From Proliferodiscus dingleyae (lineage: Eukaryota > Ascomycota > Leotiomycetes > Helotiales > Lachnaceae): 64,000 nucleotides of DNA. Where the stretch lies: NCBI GenBank assembly GCA_003988795.1, contig QYAK01000014.1, positions 558,001 through 622,000 on the forward strand, in the 5' to 3' direction. The position numbers were made by a program, and so were the translations under genes. Position 1 is the first letter of the stretch, and each line of letters begins with the position of its first letter. The notes beneath the pieces were generated by a model. It saw only the letters and a program-made list of their open reading frames with translations, did no database searches and was not told where the DNA came from. Shown here piece by piece: positions 44,129 through 56,922 of this stretch.

Positions 44129-46736
44129 GATAGCTCATTTGCTAGATTACACCACCAGCACTGTTCAGACATGCGAGAGTGGGGGAATATCTTTCATTAA
44201 GTTAGGTAATCTTAGATGATAGTTCTGGTGGTTGTCAAATTCGCACCTGGTGTCGCTTCGGATACGGTTAGTCAGCGTCGCTGCTCTACCTGGGGAGGGG
44301 AGGGTAAGCAGAATATCGACTAAGAGGACAAAGAAAATGAAAGAACATCGATTACAACTGTGCTCTGATGCAGATTACTGCTCCTGACATCATGTGACAT
44401 ATTGGGCAAGGAGTTGAGGTTGCAGACGGGCAATTTTCTCCTTCGGCAGAATCAAGCAGAATGATTCCCATAAATCTGTACACCGGGAAACATTCTTGGT
44501 AGGAAGCCTATACATTCAATCTCTTATTCGAACTACATTATAAAATATCTCCAAAGTATTTTCATCGCACATAAACGTCCAAATGCTTAGGCGAAGCACT
44601 ACGTAAGGTTGCGAGATAGTTCGACACTTGTACGGTTCATTTCTCGCAGTAAGGAATTCGATGATATGGACCGGAAAACATCATCCAGGCTTGTTACGAA
44701 ACGGAACATGGAACCACCAGTGCTGATGAGGACCATTGCTTGTATTTGCAGTACCATAATGTGAAAATTCCATTGGCGTTATGTATACTAGATTTGCCAG
44801 TATAACCTACGAGCTGGCCAAAGTCATCTGTTAATTTCAATTCTTCGTCAGCTTCAAGTATTGTTTTGATATAAGAAGCTGGAGGCTCGGAAGGAAGCTC
44901 CACATTGGGTGTTCGCAGGAATAGAAAGCTTGTTCTCAGCCTCCACATCACCGTTGATGGGGAGATTGCGCATGATGGTCATGACGCAGTATGTTGAAGT
45001 TGTATGGTGAGATGGCTTGATTCTGAGTGTAAAAGCCACACCGAAACTGAGATGTTATGGCTGACTTGGCTGGGGAACGGGCGCAGAACAAGCTAGGGGT
45101 GTAATGACTGGCGAATAGGAACCTGAATAGTGGTTGACCCTTCTTGCTATCAGTCAGAGTTCTGTGGAGCAAACCGTCAGAACCCGGAATACCACCTTGA
45201 TTATAAAGATTTCGAGAAGAATTTTACGAGGCCCTTGACTCCTCTATAATAGTTAAGGATTTGACGGATTTTCTCGAATTCTAAAATAATGTTTGCCACT
45301 GGGTATTTGCCAATTCTGGGCCTTCCAGGCGTGCCCGAGCTTTTGGTTCGGTGGCCGATCCGCTTTGTCTCCAAGTAGCATGATCAGCACATATAGGATC
45401 GTCGAAAAACGTGCTCGCAGCGTGTATAATGGAGACAGAGCAAGTACCTGCCTGATGTGTACAGTGTACAGTGTCTATCTTTAGTTAAGAGAGCATACTA
45501 GTGGAGCACGCACCGCACTGTGTCCTCGGAGCCTCGGAGTTTTTTTGACTTGCGATCACCATCGAAGCTTTTTGCCATTTTTATCAGTCCCAGCTTCGTT
45601 CGAGCTTCTGTGGAGCTCTGGAGATGAACATCTAGCAAACGGTTCAGCAAGGTCTTGCGTTGGCTTTCTTCAATCCTACGGATCCTGCGCCCCGCAATGC
45701 AACGTCCCTGTAGAGTACTTGTGACACCTGATGCCACTTGCACAACGAAGCGAGCTAATTGCTACAGCCTGTCTGCGCCGCATGCGCCATCTTCATAACT
45801 CGTTCATGCCACTTTATGCCGTTCCGACTGCACCACATATATTGATGTTGATGTTGGTTGGCTAGTTGACTCAGCTCCATCGAAAGCGGCTGCGCAAATG
45901 TATTAGATCGAAGATCGGGGGCGGGCTACAGCATGGCGCGTCTTGTAGGATTCGGTCCCTTCGTTCGGGTCCGGGTATGCGAGGCTGTAGGAATTCCAGG
46001 CCTGTAAATGTGCGTCGGCAAGGCAAGGACGTTAGATTAGGTTATCAAGGGTAGGAAAAGTCTAATTAAATGATAACGGGGAAATGGGCACCTTGTTGAG
46101 GAGCTTCGTGCGTATACTGCAGTCCAGGGTTTCTAACTACGCATGTGCAGAAGCAAGACAGATTGGAAACGCTTTGCGAAAAGATACTTAGCGGGGTCGG
46201 GAAGCTATCACCAATGACTCATTCTCGAGCTGTTGAAAGACTTATTAGTGAGGTTTATCGGAGATAGAAAGTGAGTTTGTGTCGGGGTTATGCACCTGCG
46301 ACGGCGATGCGATAACCTTGAGGTATCTTACCCCACTTTAGCACATTGAAGACAAGGAGTAAGTCCGACCTCAGTCGGATGAAGACATATTGCGATGTGA
46401 AATATGGTGCTTATGGAAGACATTTCAGAGGTATCATTACCTTAACAACTTTCAGTGATGCAAACATATTGCGAAAGCAACCTTAGATCTGACATAATAC
46501 CAGAGCTGCATATGTACAGTCGCCAGCGCATCAAGTAGCGGTGTGGTCAGACGATGCAGTCGTGAGATATGATGGGTTCGTTCTTATATCGAGTGTTCAT
46601 ATTCTAGAGTATATAATGTTGGGAGGAGCCACGATCGGGGAATGTGTGTTGAGTTGGTTACATAGAAAGGGTCAACTAATTTTGCAAGTTGATCTTCCTA
46701 GTAGTCATCTCTTCTTGACCAGAAAGAACTTTCATC
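44129..46736. other. Long intergenic region, no firmly supported gene
   Basis: These 2.6 kb contain overlapping minus-strand frames at 44694-45172 (one ends SSALVVPCSVS) that might be parts of a small gene, but I could not build a consistent splice model or recognise a family. The rest shows nothing. Confidence 0.4.
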
Positions 46737-47808
46737 ATGACTACGTTCGAATTCAAAGCTTTCAAAGGCTCTTCTTCAGGAGAAATTGTCGAGACCATTT
46801 CGCACCGGCCAGGGCTTACAAGGGATGAAGTGTACATCAGGATAACTCATTCGGGCATTTGCGGCACAGATCTTCATTTCAAACAAGCTGACATGGTTCT
46901 CGGCCATGAGGGCGTTGGCGTCGTTGAAGCAGTTGGTCCCGAAGTAAAGGGCTTGGAAGTGTTAGCTACAGACTCTCAGTGTCCCGTGATGCATAGGTTC
47001 GACTGACAGCGATAGGGGTGATCGGGCTGGCTTTGGTTGGATCCACGAAACATGCGGTGTTTGCGAACAATGCATCGAGGGCGAGGTTGTCTACTGTACT
47101 AGGACAGCAAAACGGTACGGAAATTCAGATCTAGATCAAGGGTCGTTCGGGAATGGTGCTGTGTGGAGAGAGCAGAGTCTCTTCAAAATTCCCGACGATC
47201 TACCTTCCGACGCTGCAGCTCCCTTGATGTGTGCTGGAATAACAGTTTGGGGACCGCTCACAGAATACGCTGCTAAGCCAACGGATGTCGTCGGCGTGGT
47301 TGGTATAGGTGGCCTCGGTCACCTAGCTATCCAGTTTGCCAATAGGCTCGGCTATGAAGTGGTTGCATTCAGCAGCACCGAGGCGAAGAAGGACGAAGCT
47401 CTCAAACTCGGGGCGCACCATTTCGTTGCCACAAAGGGAGTGAGCAAATTGCAGATCCCCAGGAAGATCAATCATCTGCTTGTCACGACGTCTTCGATGC
47501 CGGATTGGGATCAATACAAATCTGCCCTGGCACCCAAAGCATACATCTTCCCTCTGATGGTCACCGCAATGGATACGAAACTTTCTGTGCCTCATATGGA
47601 ATTTATACTTGGCGGATGGACACTGGTTGGTTGTACTATATCGCCAAAGCATGTGTACCAGAAGATGTTGAAGTTTGCTGGTCTGCATGGAATCCGACCC
47701 ATGATTGAGCGCTTCCCTCTGACGAAGCAGGGCATAGAGCACAGCTTAAAAAAGCTTGATGAAGGAGGTATGAGATACCGTGGAGTGTTGTATGCAGAAG
47801 GTGCCTAG
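46737..47808 (+). CDS. Zinc-dependent alcohol dehydrogenase, cinnamyl-alcohol-dehydrogenase-like (MDR superfamily)
   Basis: The model is join(46737..46960,47016..47808), 338 residues, with one 55-nt intron (GTTAGC donor, TAG acceptor) that restores the conserved VGDRAGFGW. The catalytic zinc site is complete: Cys in GICGTDLHF, the GHE of LGHEGVG, and Cys in PLMCAGITVW. The structural zinc loop has its four Cys in CGVCEQCIEGEVVYC. The coenzyme motif GIGGLGHLAIQ indicates an NADP(H)-type Rossmann fold. It should interconvert aldehydes and primary alcohols in the cytosol; substrate is not determined. The protein is slightly shorter than the usual 350-370 residues. No neighbouring pathway genes are seen. 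Confidence 0.93.
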
Positions 47809-49869
47809 GGAGATTGAAATGTAAAAGCAAATTCCATACATTGGATAATCTACAAGATGCCTCTGGCCCATGAAAACGCGTAGCCACTCAGAGCTCCTTG
47901 ATAACCCCGCATATGACTGTTACGCTTAATACCAGGAAGAAGGGTACCACAGGTTACGTGTGGTAACATCAGGGAAACTTGAAACAAACTCAAAATGAGT
48001 TATGTATTGAACCCCAATTCTCGTAGATACCCTGATGCATACGCACAGCTGTAGAGACGGCATTGTACCTGGTGGCGCCGCGGCAACACAGTGCGGAAAG
48101 CAGGCCACGAGACACACCTGATGACACAGGAGAAGCGAAGTAACATAAAGAATGTCGATCAATGTAGGAGATATCCGGAAATGCCAGAGAAGAACTTGCG
48201 ACTGAATAGAGGATATGACAGGAACTTGAAGTCTGTCTGGAGAGGGTCTCCATTTTTCCGCTGGGAATTTCCTTGTTCAGAGACTTACTAGACTCGCAGC
48301 GAAAGGACTGCTATAGCTTAGCTTTCGCGACTTGCTCATGTGCTTTATTTGGATCTGGGACCTACCAAATTTGCCACGTGAAAATTAGGCTTGCAAATCA
48401 CCAGTAATGAGTTCTGGATGATAGACGACGATCCTAGTTCGCCATGTGGACTCACGGTCGTCCCGCTGCCGAAAAGATAAAAATAGGCCCCAACTACCAA
48501 CTGCCCGCGGCCGGCCGACGCGCGATGGAAGTCGAACTGTCTTCTCGATGGGTCGGTAGGATTCAGAGGACACGACTGTACGTTATACAATCTAGTCTAG
48601 ACTGTTGACGAAAACATCCACACCGTTGTTTCTCTCAATCACAAAGTGAGTGCGAATGCGGCATACCCGCCACCTGCAGATACGCTCTCATATCTAACAC
48701 ACGCCTCAAACATCTGCTTGGTGATGCGTGAAACGCTGCTCACTTAGGCTGCGACTAATGTAAGTTGCGATGGGGGAGCGTCCGGGAGTTGCGTCGGCGC
48801 AGCATGGCAGGAAAGAGAGTGCTGACGGGCGGGCTGAGAAGGGCTGCTATTCGTAGAACCGCGCTATGTCAGCAGCAAAGCGACTGAATTAAGCTGGCGG
48901 TGCGAAGGATTGGGGCGCAGGGTTGTGGTGGAAGTGGTGGTAGTGGTGGTGATACTCTGTACTCTACTGCACCGTGGTGGTGTTGAGGGGCCCCCCCTCC
49001 CCCCTTTCCGACCTCGTCTATACTACTTACAGTACTACTCTACCTCGTATGAGGGCGCTCGTTGGCTGTCTGCCCACCGCTGATGCAATGGCTGCAAGTG
49101 CCTGCGTCGCCCACCGAGTCTAACTGGATGTCAGAGATGTCACCCCATGGCATGGCAGGGCAGGGCCTGATCCTCCCCTGAGCTTTTCTCCATTCTGCCT
49201 GGGATCGTTGCCGCAATCAACAGCTGACATGCAGCAAATGCACACCTACATGCACATCCACACCCACTTTTTGTACCCCAAATATACCATACCCGATCAG
49301 ACCAGTCTGTAATCATGGCACCTAGTGGTCCTATACACTTCTGGCAATTGTTGTGGAAGGGTTCGAGGCAGTGCCTGGACGACCCGCAATATCCGGTCTC
49401 CATTCTTGGAGCATTCTACAGCGCCATCTCAGGTGTACTGTACCAGAGCAGAGCAGAGCCCCCCTCCTCAAACCGTAATCACTACGGGCAATTTCCATGA
49501 CGGAGTCTCTTATCCACGGAATCCTGAGGGGCTCATTGCGTTATGATTGGGCATGGGTAGGGAAGTCCACTCAGAGCAGCTCGCATCTTCAAGTCCATCC
49601 CAGTTTGTGCAACGAGAGGGTCCTTCTCTAGTGCACACAGATCTCGTTCCTTGTGGTTGTCAATCTTGTCAAAAACGTCCTGTCCCGCTCTGTTGGATTC
49701 CCACGTTCTGCCTATCACTTAGTTCCAGGCCGGTCTCCATGTAACCCTGTCGATCAAGCTATTTGGCTATCAGTCCACAGACCATACATGAAGCCTGTCT
49801 CCCTCCCATTCCATTTGTCTTCTCAGGTACTCTCTATCCAGCTTGCAAGTCGGCCGCTGCATCTCCAAG
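47809..49869. other. Long intergenic region, no supported gene
   Basis: The region contains a GGTGGT-type microsatellite at about 48928-48982, C and G runs near 48990, and low-complexity sequence toward 49140-49200. It probably includes a long promoter and leader for the membrane protein downstream. Confidence 0.5.
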
Positions 49870-51656
49870 ATGTCTCCTAGTCATGTGCTCGAGAGGGATG
49901 CATCACAATGTAAACCAGGAGACACATATTACGTCTGTACTACCAATGGGTTCAATGGCTGCTGTTCAGTCTCCAATGTCTGCGACCTGCCTGGCTGTCC
50001 AGATGGAGATTCAGCCACACCTTCGACGACGATCACTTTGAGCATGCAAGGAGTATCGACAGGTGCTCCCGCCAAAGCATCGACAACCAAGTTTGGGAAC
50101 TTGGCTTTGGCAGCATCAGCGACAGCTGGATCTATTCAGACTGTTATTGCTTCACCAACACCAGCCGCGACGAAGAGCAACAAATCATCAACTACACCAA
50201 TCATTGTTGGAGTCGTCTGTGCAATCGTTGGATTATCTATACTGTCAATCTTGGCATGGTTCTTTCTGAGGAGGAGACAACAAAAACAAAGGCAGAGAAT
50301 AGCCTCCTCGTCGACATATGCGAAGGACTACAACATCAGAAGACGGAGCACTGATGAAGGGCAACCTCATGATGGGGAGATCCTCGATCCCAATACTGGT
50401 AAGAAACAACATGCCCTCGTTAGATGGCATTGGCTAATAGAATAGAAGAATACCAAAAAGCTCCACTTGCTGGCGCTGGTAGCCAATTCAGCAGAACTTC
50501 ACTAGATGTGGAGACGGTTGCCCCAGAAAGGCAACCTCTTCGCGAACCAGAAAAGACGGGTTTAGAGCCACCGCCGTCTGACGACCACCCAGCATATCAT
50601 CCACTTCCAGGCCAATCACCTGAAGTTCCACACTTCTCTTCATACAACATGTCACCAGGAACACCAGTCTCACCATCAACACCAGTGACGCCTATTCATT
50701 CCCCTCAGCAGAAGCAACATCCTGCCTACCACGTGCACAAATTGTCCCAGCACCCAGCATTTCGCTCACCCCGACAGCAAGCCGGGGCTTTTAAATCACC
50801 GCCATCCAGCCTCCAAAATGAGCTCGTGTCTCCCTTCACACCGCCTACAGGAGGCTTCTCATTCTTTCCCAAGATTCGCGACTCTGCTCGTGGATTACGC
50901 CAGACATCACGGTCTCACTCCGAGCTACCCGCTGAACTCCCTAAATCTCTCGCCCATCCAAGGTCGAGAAGCGACACTGGTCTTCTCTCTCGTTTCAATA
51001 GCAGCTCTCCGACGCCGCCCGACGCCAAAGAACAAGATCATCAGTCCAAGCACACTCGTAGCGACACAACAAAGACAGGTGTGAGCACGTATAGCATACC
51101 CATTGGACTTGGCGTCGAGGATCCCTCCGCTGGCGAGGACTTCAACCTCCCTATTCAGAGAATGGAGCCAAGAAACAACAACCGCGATCTGTTGAGCAGG
51201 CCAAGAATAGTTGAACCGCAACCAGAGCCACCTTCACCAAAGATACCACCCCCACGCATGTCCGCGACTATCAGCGCGCGCGAAGACCACGTCATGTCCT
51301 GGTCCTCGTACGCGGGCGGTAATCTCTCCGGCATCGGCGGGCCTGTCCCTTCCTCCAAGTCAGCACGCCGGAAGCAGCGCCAGCGCGAGATCGAGCTCGG
51401 CCTCGCAGCTGGAAGCATCGACGAGGGAAGCGCGACTTCTTTCACGAAGCCGGTCGTGGAGCTCGAGGGCTGCGTGCCGCTGGGCGAGAACGGCACGCCG
51501 CCGATGAATGTCGAATATGAGATTATGCGCTGGAGCGAGCTGCATCCACAGCCGCAGCAGGGGGAGCTTCACCCGCCGCAGAGGCCGGGCACTGCGTACA
51601 GTGATGATGTGAATACCCCGATGAGCGTTGAGAGATCCAGCTGGGCGTTTCGGTGA
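49870..51656 (+). CDS. Single-pass plasma-membrane protein, Mid2-like, with Cys-rich ectodomain and long cytosolic tail
   Basis: The model is join(49870..50398,50446..51656), 579 residues, with one 47-nt intron (GTAAGA donor). The N-terminal 45 residues contain a compact Cys module (CKPGDTYYVC, GCCSVSNVCDLPGC). A Ser/Thr-rich stalk follows, then one transmembrane helix at about 117-138 (IIVGVVCAIVGLSILSILAW) and a basic stop-transfer RRR. There is no cleaved signal peptide; the helix probably acts as the anchor. The cytosolic tail is long, Pro/Ser-rich and disordered, ending in a conserved-looking YEIMRWSEL block. The layout resembles fungal wall-stress sensors (Mid2/Wsc class), but homology to them is not certain. 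Starts upstream of 49870 are not ATG. Confidence 0.75.
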
Positions 51657-52305
51657 GGAAGAGACATTGCTACTTCGTTTCATTAAAAAGGAAGAGATAG
51701 AGAGAGCATATACCCCGGACGGGCAACCGGCCACTGACGACACACCCTCATTTAGAAAAGAGGATCTTTATTGTTAATGTCCATTCACTTGATGTAAATA
51801 GCAAAGCGCGGCGTTTTCTATGCATTTACAGGTTGGGTTGGGGTTTGAAAGGCGTTCTGCAAAATGGAAGCAGATGAGAATAGGAAGTGGCCCCCTGCCC
51901 AACTGGCCTCCCTCTCTTTTAAAAAGCAAACAAAGAAACAAAACAAATAGGAAAGAATTCCAAACCAATCAGATAATCTTTCTCGTGCATTCGTGAGCCA
52001 CTCGTTGCTCTTAGGAGCTGTGAGAGAAGGTGAGAATCTGATACATTTATCCGCTCCTAGAACGATGGACTCCTCTGACTGCAATCTATGTTGCGATTTG
52101 AATTCTAAAGAAAAACGGAAGAACAACGCCAAATTTACACATTGGTTGGTTTTTTCGTCCGATTTGACGCCTTGCAATGCTTAACCTGCCATGCATCCAT
52201 GCTATACAAAACGCCTTCCGATCTTTTCTTTTCTTCTGTGGCCACGGCTGTCGCGCCCTATCATGCCACCTGGAGGAACTCGAACCCCTTTCTCGATTCT
52301 GATAT
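51657..52305. other. Intergenic region between convergent genes
   Basis: About 650 bases holding the 3' ends of the membrane protein gene and RPB4. Nothing else is seen. Confidence 0.6.
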
Positions 52306-53093
52306 CTATGTCTGATACCCCATCAACTTGGTGATCTCATCTAACAGCTGCTGTAAGTCATCATCAGTAATTTTATCCGTGAGGCTCGGAACAAGCGTCT
52401 TTGCTTCATCGGCTGTATCGCAGCATAGTGATCCTAAGGTGGACTCGTCAGCTCTGATTCCTATCCAAGGCCTTCAGAAGCTAGAAGTATGAGATATAGA
52501 GTTACAGTGTTGCATCTCTATACAACAAGTCTTTCATGGGGGTGCCAAATACCAAGCTGTGCCCTCTCAAACTTCGCCAGCTCTTTATGCGACGTGAGAA
52601 GTCTTTCAACCGCTTCCACATTCTCCTTCCGCCTAAAGCGCGCAAAGTGTTCTAGGTAGTCGGTCGTCTTTTGCAGGATCCTGTAGGGCAGATGTCAGCG
52701 GGGGTCTAAGCGCGTATCTGACGATGACTTTTGCAATCCTCAGCCTCAATCCTTTATAAGCGCTCCAGCATAGCCTCTTGCATAACACTCAATAGCTGAA
52801 GATCCATCGTATGCGGCTCTGCCCATTCTCCTCGCATCACTGCGCCCCCAGCCCCGCCTAAATAGGGTAATTCCACGAGGAAGCTGAAAGTAGTAGACGA
52901 GGACATACTCAGTCTCATTAATGTTCTTCCTGTCGACTCTCCTCTTCGTGACCAGCGCATTGATGACTAGTGCAGCTTCCGAGTGTGTCAGTGCATCCAC
53001 ATTCTGGAATTCGCCAAGTCGAAGCTCAGAGGATGCTTCTTCGTCGCCTTGAGGAGCTTCACGCGAGCGGGACGTCGCTGGATGGGCCGACAT
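52306..53093 (-). CDS. RPB4: DNA-directed RNA polymerase II subunit RPB4
   Basis: The model is complement(join(52306..52433,52553..52680,52909..53093)), 146 residues. Exon 1 encodes MSAHPATSRSREAP and the conserved LRLGEFQNVDALTHSEA; exon 2 gives KTTDYLEHFARFRRKE; exon 3 gives AQLGSLCCDTADEAKTLVPS and the closing DLQQLLDEITKL. All three are hallmarks of the RPB4/RpoF family. With RPB7 it forms the stalk of RNA polymerase II in the nucleus, with roles in initiation and mRNA fate. Introns are 228 and 119 nt, longer than elsewhere in the window. It lies head-to-head with TRS23, about 400 bp apart. Confidence 0.95.
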
Positions 53094-53499
53094 CTTGTGT
53101 CCGGCTCGGGGAAGAAGTCGGGAGACCAGGCCAGTCGTAGAATCGGTACGAGCTCAAAGATTCTTGCAGCTCTGAGGGTCGTCCGCGACAGCCGTAGGCA
53201 AAAGGTGGGCGGCGTATTCTGTGATGTTTGTTGGCGGTGGAATGTCGCGCGAAGAAAATCGGGATCGCTTCAAGCTTGTGGAATCTGGGGAACTCAGCCT
53301 CATCAACCTCGAAAGGTGTACGATGCGCCGATCCCAGCAACAGCTCTCGGCCTTCACGACGCGCAATCAGCCCTCGATATAAAATCGTGTTTTCTCTGTG
53401 TTCAGCTTCTCCATTTCTTCATCTGCACTTGTGAACCCTTTTACATCTGCCACAATGTAATTCCTTCATCCCGCTACCAAAGGATGGGACGAGGCTGAC
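53094..53499. promoter_or_regulatory. Probable bidirectional promoter of RPB4 and TRS23
   Basis: The 406 bases separate two divergent core genes. No gene is seen in it. No individual element is assigned; the call rests on arrangement only. Confidence 0.5.
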
Positions 53500-54010
53500 A
53501 TGGAGATCAGGGTCGTCTACGCACTCATCATGATCAACAAAGCAGGTGGCCTCATCTACCAGCGTGACTTCACCGAAGGCCTCAACAAACTCAATATCAA
53601 TGATTACCTCGTCCTTGCGGGAACCTTCCACGGGTAATCAAATCCCCTCCCTATCTCTGTCCATCTCCTTTCCCACCACCTCTTAACAACCCCCAAATAG
53701 AGTCCACGCAATCTCAGCCCGGCTGAATCCCCTCCACCCATCTCCTACTCGCGACAACCCTTCCTCGGGAATCGAAGTCGTCGAGACCGAGAATTTCCGC
53801 CTGCAGTGTTTCAGCACGCTCACGGGGACGAAGTTCTTGTTGTTCACGGAGCCACAGCAACCGAACACGGATAAGATTTTGAGCAAGATATACGAGCTGT
53901 ACGCAGACTATGTGATGAAGAACCCGTTCTACAGCCTCGAGATGCCGGTCCGAAGTGAGGGCTGGGAGAGGAGGCTGGTGAGGGAGATGAGGGTGCTGAA
54001 CTCGAGGTAA
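53500..54010 (+). CDS. TRS23: TRAPP complex core subunit TRS23 (TRAPPC4)
   Basis: The model is join(53500..53633,53701..54010), 147 residues, with one 67-nt intron. The ATG at 53500 starts MEIRVVYALMI-type sequence followed by INKAGGLIYQRDF. Later blocks NDYLVLAGTFHGVHAI, FRLQCFSTLTGTKFLLFTEP and ELYADYVMKNPFYSLEMPVR are diagnostic for TRS23. It is a longin/PDZ-like core subunit of TRAPP, the Rab exchange factor acting in ER-Golgi traffic. It is divergent from RPB4 and convergent with RPN10. Confidence 0.95.
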
Positions 54011-54362
54011 GAGAAAGGGAAGATGAGTCGAGAGAAACTACATATCGGGGCATTGGAGATGGAGGGTTTAGCGTGGAGGAATGAATAGTCCGATGGACTG
54101 GGAGAATCAACTAGGAGAAGGCCTCGAGTGTACGGCCCTGATGCAGGCCTCTATGGCATAGACGGCGCTTTGGAGCTAGAGTGAGGCTCGAAGACCACTG
54201 AAATGTTGGAAGAGAACGTGATAGCAGAGTGGGCGGAGAAGATGCAAAGATGCTACGATAGGCACACTGGCTCTAGAGGTTCTTCCATATTTTAGCATTC
54301 ATTGCGGATCTATTGGTACATCCCAACGCCGTCGGCAATGCTATATCATCTACATCCCCGCT
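54011..54362. other. Intergenic region between convergent TRS23 and RPN10
   Basis: About 350 bases containing the two 3' ends. Nothing else is seen. Confidence 0.6.
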
Positions 54363-55320
54363 TTATGCCAAATCCATTTTATCATCCTCATCAGTCTTAT
54401 CCTCTTTCTTGATATCCTTCGACCCACTTCCACTTGCCTCCCCGTCTTTGTCCAGAAGTGGCTGCGCAGCCTCGTCTTCCTCTTTGATCTCAGGTAACGC
54501 AGCCTTGGCATCTACATCAGCCTTCTCCTTGTTCTGCTTCTCCACTCTGGCCTTCTCCTCTTCCATGCTCATCCGCAGCGCAAGAGCCAGCTCGGGATCC
54601 ACGCTAGGGTCGATGCCAAATTCGAATCCGCCGCCGTCGCCACCTTCAGCGCTGCCTCCCATGCCAGTTGCTCCGCTTGGTCCATCCCCGTTCAATATAG
54701 GACTTGTGACAAGTTGGTCACTGAGAAGTCCAGGACCGGGAGGAATGATAGCTAGATGTGAGCCATCACCGCTCTTGACATTCTCGTTGAACGCAGTTAG
54801 CTTCTTGGTTGTGTCATCGTCCAGCTCGCCAAAAGCTACGAAGTCAATGGAGACATTCGACTTCTTCATCTTCTTCGCCAACTTGATGAGAGTCTTGTCA
54901 TCTTCGGGAATCGGACTGCAGGTGAAGACGATGACTCGTTGCCGTTGTGACTTGTTTTGTCGGTGTTTGAGTGCGAGCTTATATCTCTGATCAGTCTCAG
55001 GGTCTAGCAAGCATAGAAGTAGAACTTACACCAGCGATCTGAATTCCGGTAGCTAAATGGCTGTCCCCTCTGATCTTTGTCTTGGTTCGATGTAATCCCT
55101 CCAGTATCTTTCCGTGGTCCGTTGTTAGAGTGACTAGCACCTCTGGCCCTTTGCCACCCATGCTCATCAGCCCAACAGAGGATTCAGGATTGCCCTGCGT
55201 GATGGCGGAGAAGATCAGCGATACGGCGTCGGACTGTGCTTCGTATCTAGTGGGTGTATAGTCTCCATTTCGGCTGCTTTCGCTGTTGTCCACCACCACC
55301 ATTACCGCTTCAAGACCCAT
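54363..55320 (-). CDS. RPN10: 26S proteasome regulatory subunit RPN10 (VWA + UIM)
   Basis: The model is complement(join(54363..54986,55030..55320)), 304 residues, with one 43-nt intron (GTAAGT donor, phase 0). The von Willebrand A domain starts MGLEAVMVVVDNSESSRNGD and continues through LALKHRQNKSQRQRVIVF and VDFVAFG-like strands. A ubiquitin-interacting motif DPELALALRMSMEEE lies at about 210-225. The tail is acidic and Lys-rich. RPN10 is a ubiquitin receptor at the hinge of the proteasome lid and base. It lies head-to-head with the borealin gene. Confidence 0.96.
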
Positions 55321-55745
55321 TCTGGATGTGCTCCCCTAGAGAGAAGCCCGAGGAGTTGGGGAAAGATATCGGAAAGAGAGAGAGAGTTGCAGAAAGTCCG
55401 CAAGTGTAGAGGGTTGTAAATGAACTTCTGAGGATAAACGATGCTGATGTTCGAGTTCAAGGTAGCTGCGGCTGCGCGTACCTCTGAAGAACCCTGTAGC
55501 TCAGAGCCTAAAGCGGCTTAGTCGGTTCTGGCGAGGCGGGATCTCGTTTGTTTACTTTCGAGCTTCCGCCCACCATGACCAGGAAGTACGGAATCATCGA
55601 ATCTTTTGAATAAGATACAACTGAACTCTCTGAAACCAACACAGAAGTACTGCAAGGTTCTCGCTTTGCGTGTGCATCACATCTAGAATCGAATAAAAAA
55701 GTAGACTCCGACTAATAATCGCCCGCTCGACTGACGATTCACGAA
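55321..55745. promoter_or_regulatory. Probable bidirectional promoter of RPN10 and the borealin-family gene
   Basis: The 425 bases between divergent starts contain a GA repeat near 55373-55388 next to RPN10 and no gene. I looked for but did not find a convincing proteasome-associated control element by eye. Confidence 0.45.
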
Positions 55746-56922
55746 ATGGCTCCGACGCGGTCGAAGAAGACTACACGCAAGTCGACTGAATCAATAATAA
55801 GCTCTGTCGATATGTAGAACTTCCCTGCACCACCTCAAATCGTACTAATAAAAATGCGCAGTCCTGTGGTAACTCCATCGCAGAGAAGCCCCATCAGGAA
55901 GGCAAAGAAGGGCATCACATTGGGCCAGAAACAGGCACTCATCGACAATCTTCAGCTGGAAGGTGAGGAGCTTCAGATCATCCTAAGCTAGGCATCAGGA
56001 GCTCAACTGACATCTGGCAAACAGTTACGGAACGCGCCAGGAAGCTTCGTGCCCAGTACATGCTTCAGGCACAGGGATTGAAATCACGTATTGAAATTCG
56101 AGTTAATCGAATTCCGAACGCATTACGAAGGGCGAACATCGGAGAGTTGTACAGCAAGTACAGTGAGCACACTGCGAAGACGACGAACAATCCACAGCGA
56201 GTAAACAATGCATCCCCAGCCAAAAGGCAACAGATAGAAGATCACGCGCGTGCAAGTCCTTCCCCACAGAGACCACGCAAACGTCAGAGGTATTTGCCAG
56301 AGACACCATATTCTATCCACTTACTAAAATATATAGTGATGACATTTCTTCCGGTGACAAGGAGAATGAAGATGTTGAAAACCCAAGGAAACGAACACGC
56401 GGAGCTCCAATTCCACCTGCTCGCTCAACATCCAAACTGCAGACGCAAGTCTTATCACCACGATCCGCCAATTCTCGTACGATAGCACGTTCTCCAAACC
56501 GAGCACCGCCAGCCAAATCAACCCTGGCTCGTCCTGTATCGCCACTCAAACCAACGGCACCAACCCCGTCGGGTGGAGCGGCTGGAATCCTCACAAATAT
56601 GGTGGAGAAGGCAAAGTCAACTCGAGGAGCAGCAACAAAGAAGGCCGCTACAGAGGCAGCAAAGATAGCAGGTGCGGGACGAGGAAAGAAGGCTGCGGCA
56701 TCAGCACCCGCTTCAAAAGCTGGAAGAGGACGGGCAAGCACAACTAGCGAGTCGAGTGATGCCAGCAGCGGCACAATAGTGAGGAAACCTGTTCCGCCAA
56801 AAAAGGAGCCGGCAAAGAGGACAGTGGTGGGAACTATTAAAGCTGCAGCAAGTAAGAAGTTGCCGGCTGGGAAACCGGCTGCCGCAGCCACTGGTTCGAG
56901 AGTTCTTAGGAAGAGAAACTAA
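55746..56922 (+). CDS. Borealin-family (Nbl1-type) chromosomal passenger complex protein
   Basis: The model is join(55746..55813,55862..55962,56025..56289,56337..56922), 339 residues; introns are 48, 62 and 47 nt. A basic N-terminus (MAPTRSKKTTRKS) precedes the borealin N-terminal helix, about residues 35-100, with ITLGQKQALIDNLQLE joined by splicing to VTERARKLRAQYMLQAQGLK and RVNRIPNALRRANIGELYSK. This helix forms the three-helix bundle with survivin and INCENP that targets Aurora B kinase to centromeres and spindle midzone. The remaining 240 residues are disordered and Lys/Ala/Pro-rich and may bind DNA or microtubules. All splice phases agree. The family assignment is firm; the tail is longer than in yeast Nbl1. 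Confidence 0.92.

Noticed and set aside
44694..45172. Possible small minus-strand gene
   Set aside because: Three frames are involved and no donor/acceptor set gave a single continuous protein; kept only as a note.
52268..52300. GGAACTCGAACCCC, another T-arm-like sequence
   Set aside because: It lies directly at the RPB4 3' end and the stems do not pair.
52983..53498. Plus-strand ORF of 171 codons between RPB4 and TRS23
   Set aside because: It overlaps RPB4 exon 1 on the other strand and has no recognisable family; TRS23 starts at 53500 in a different frame.
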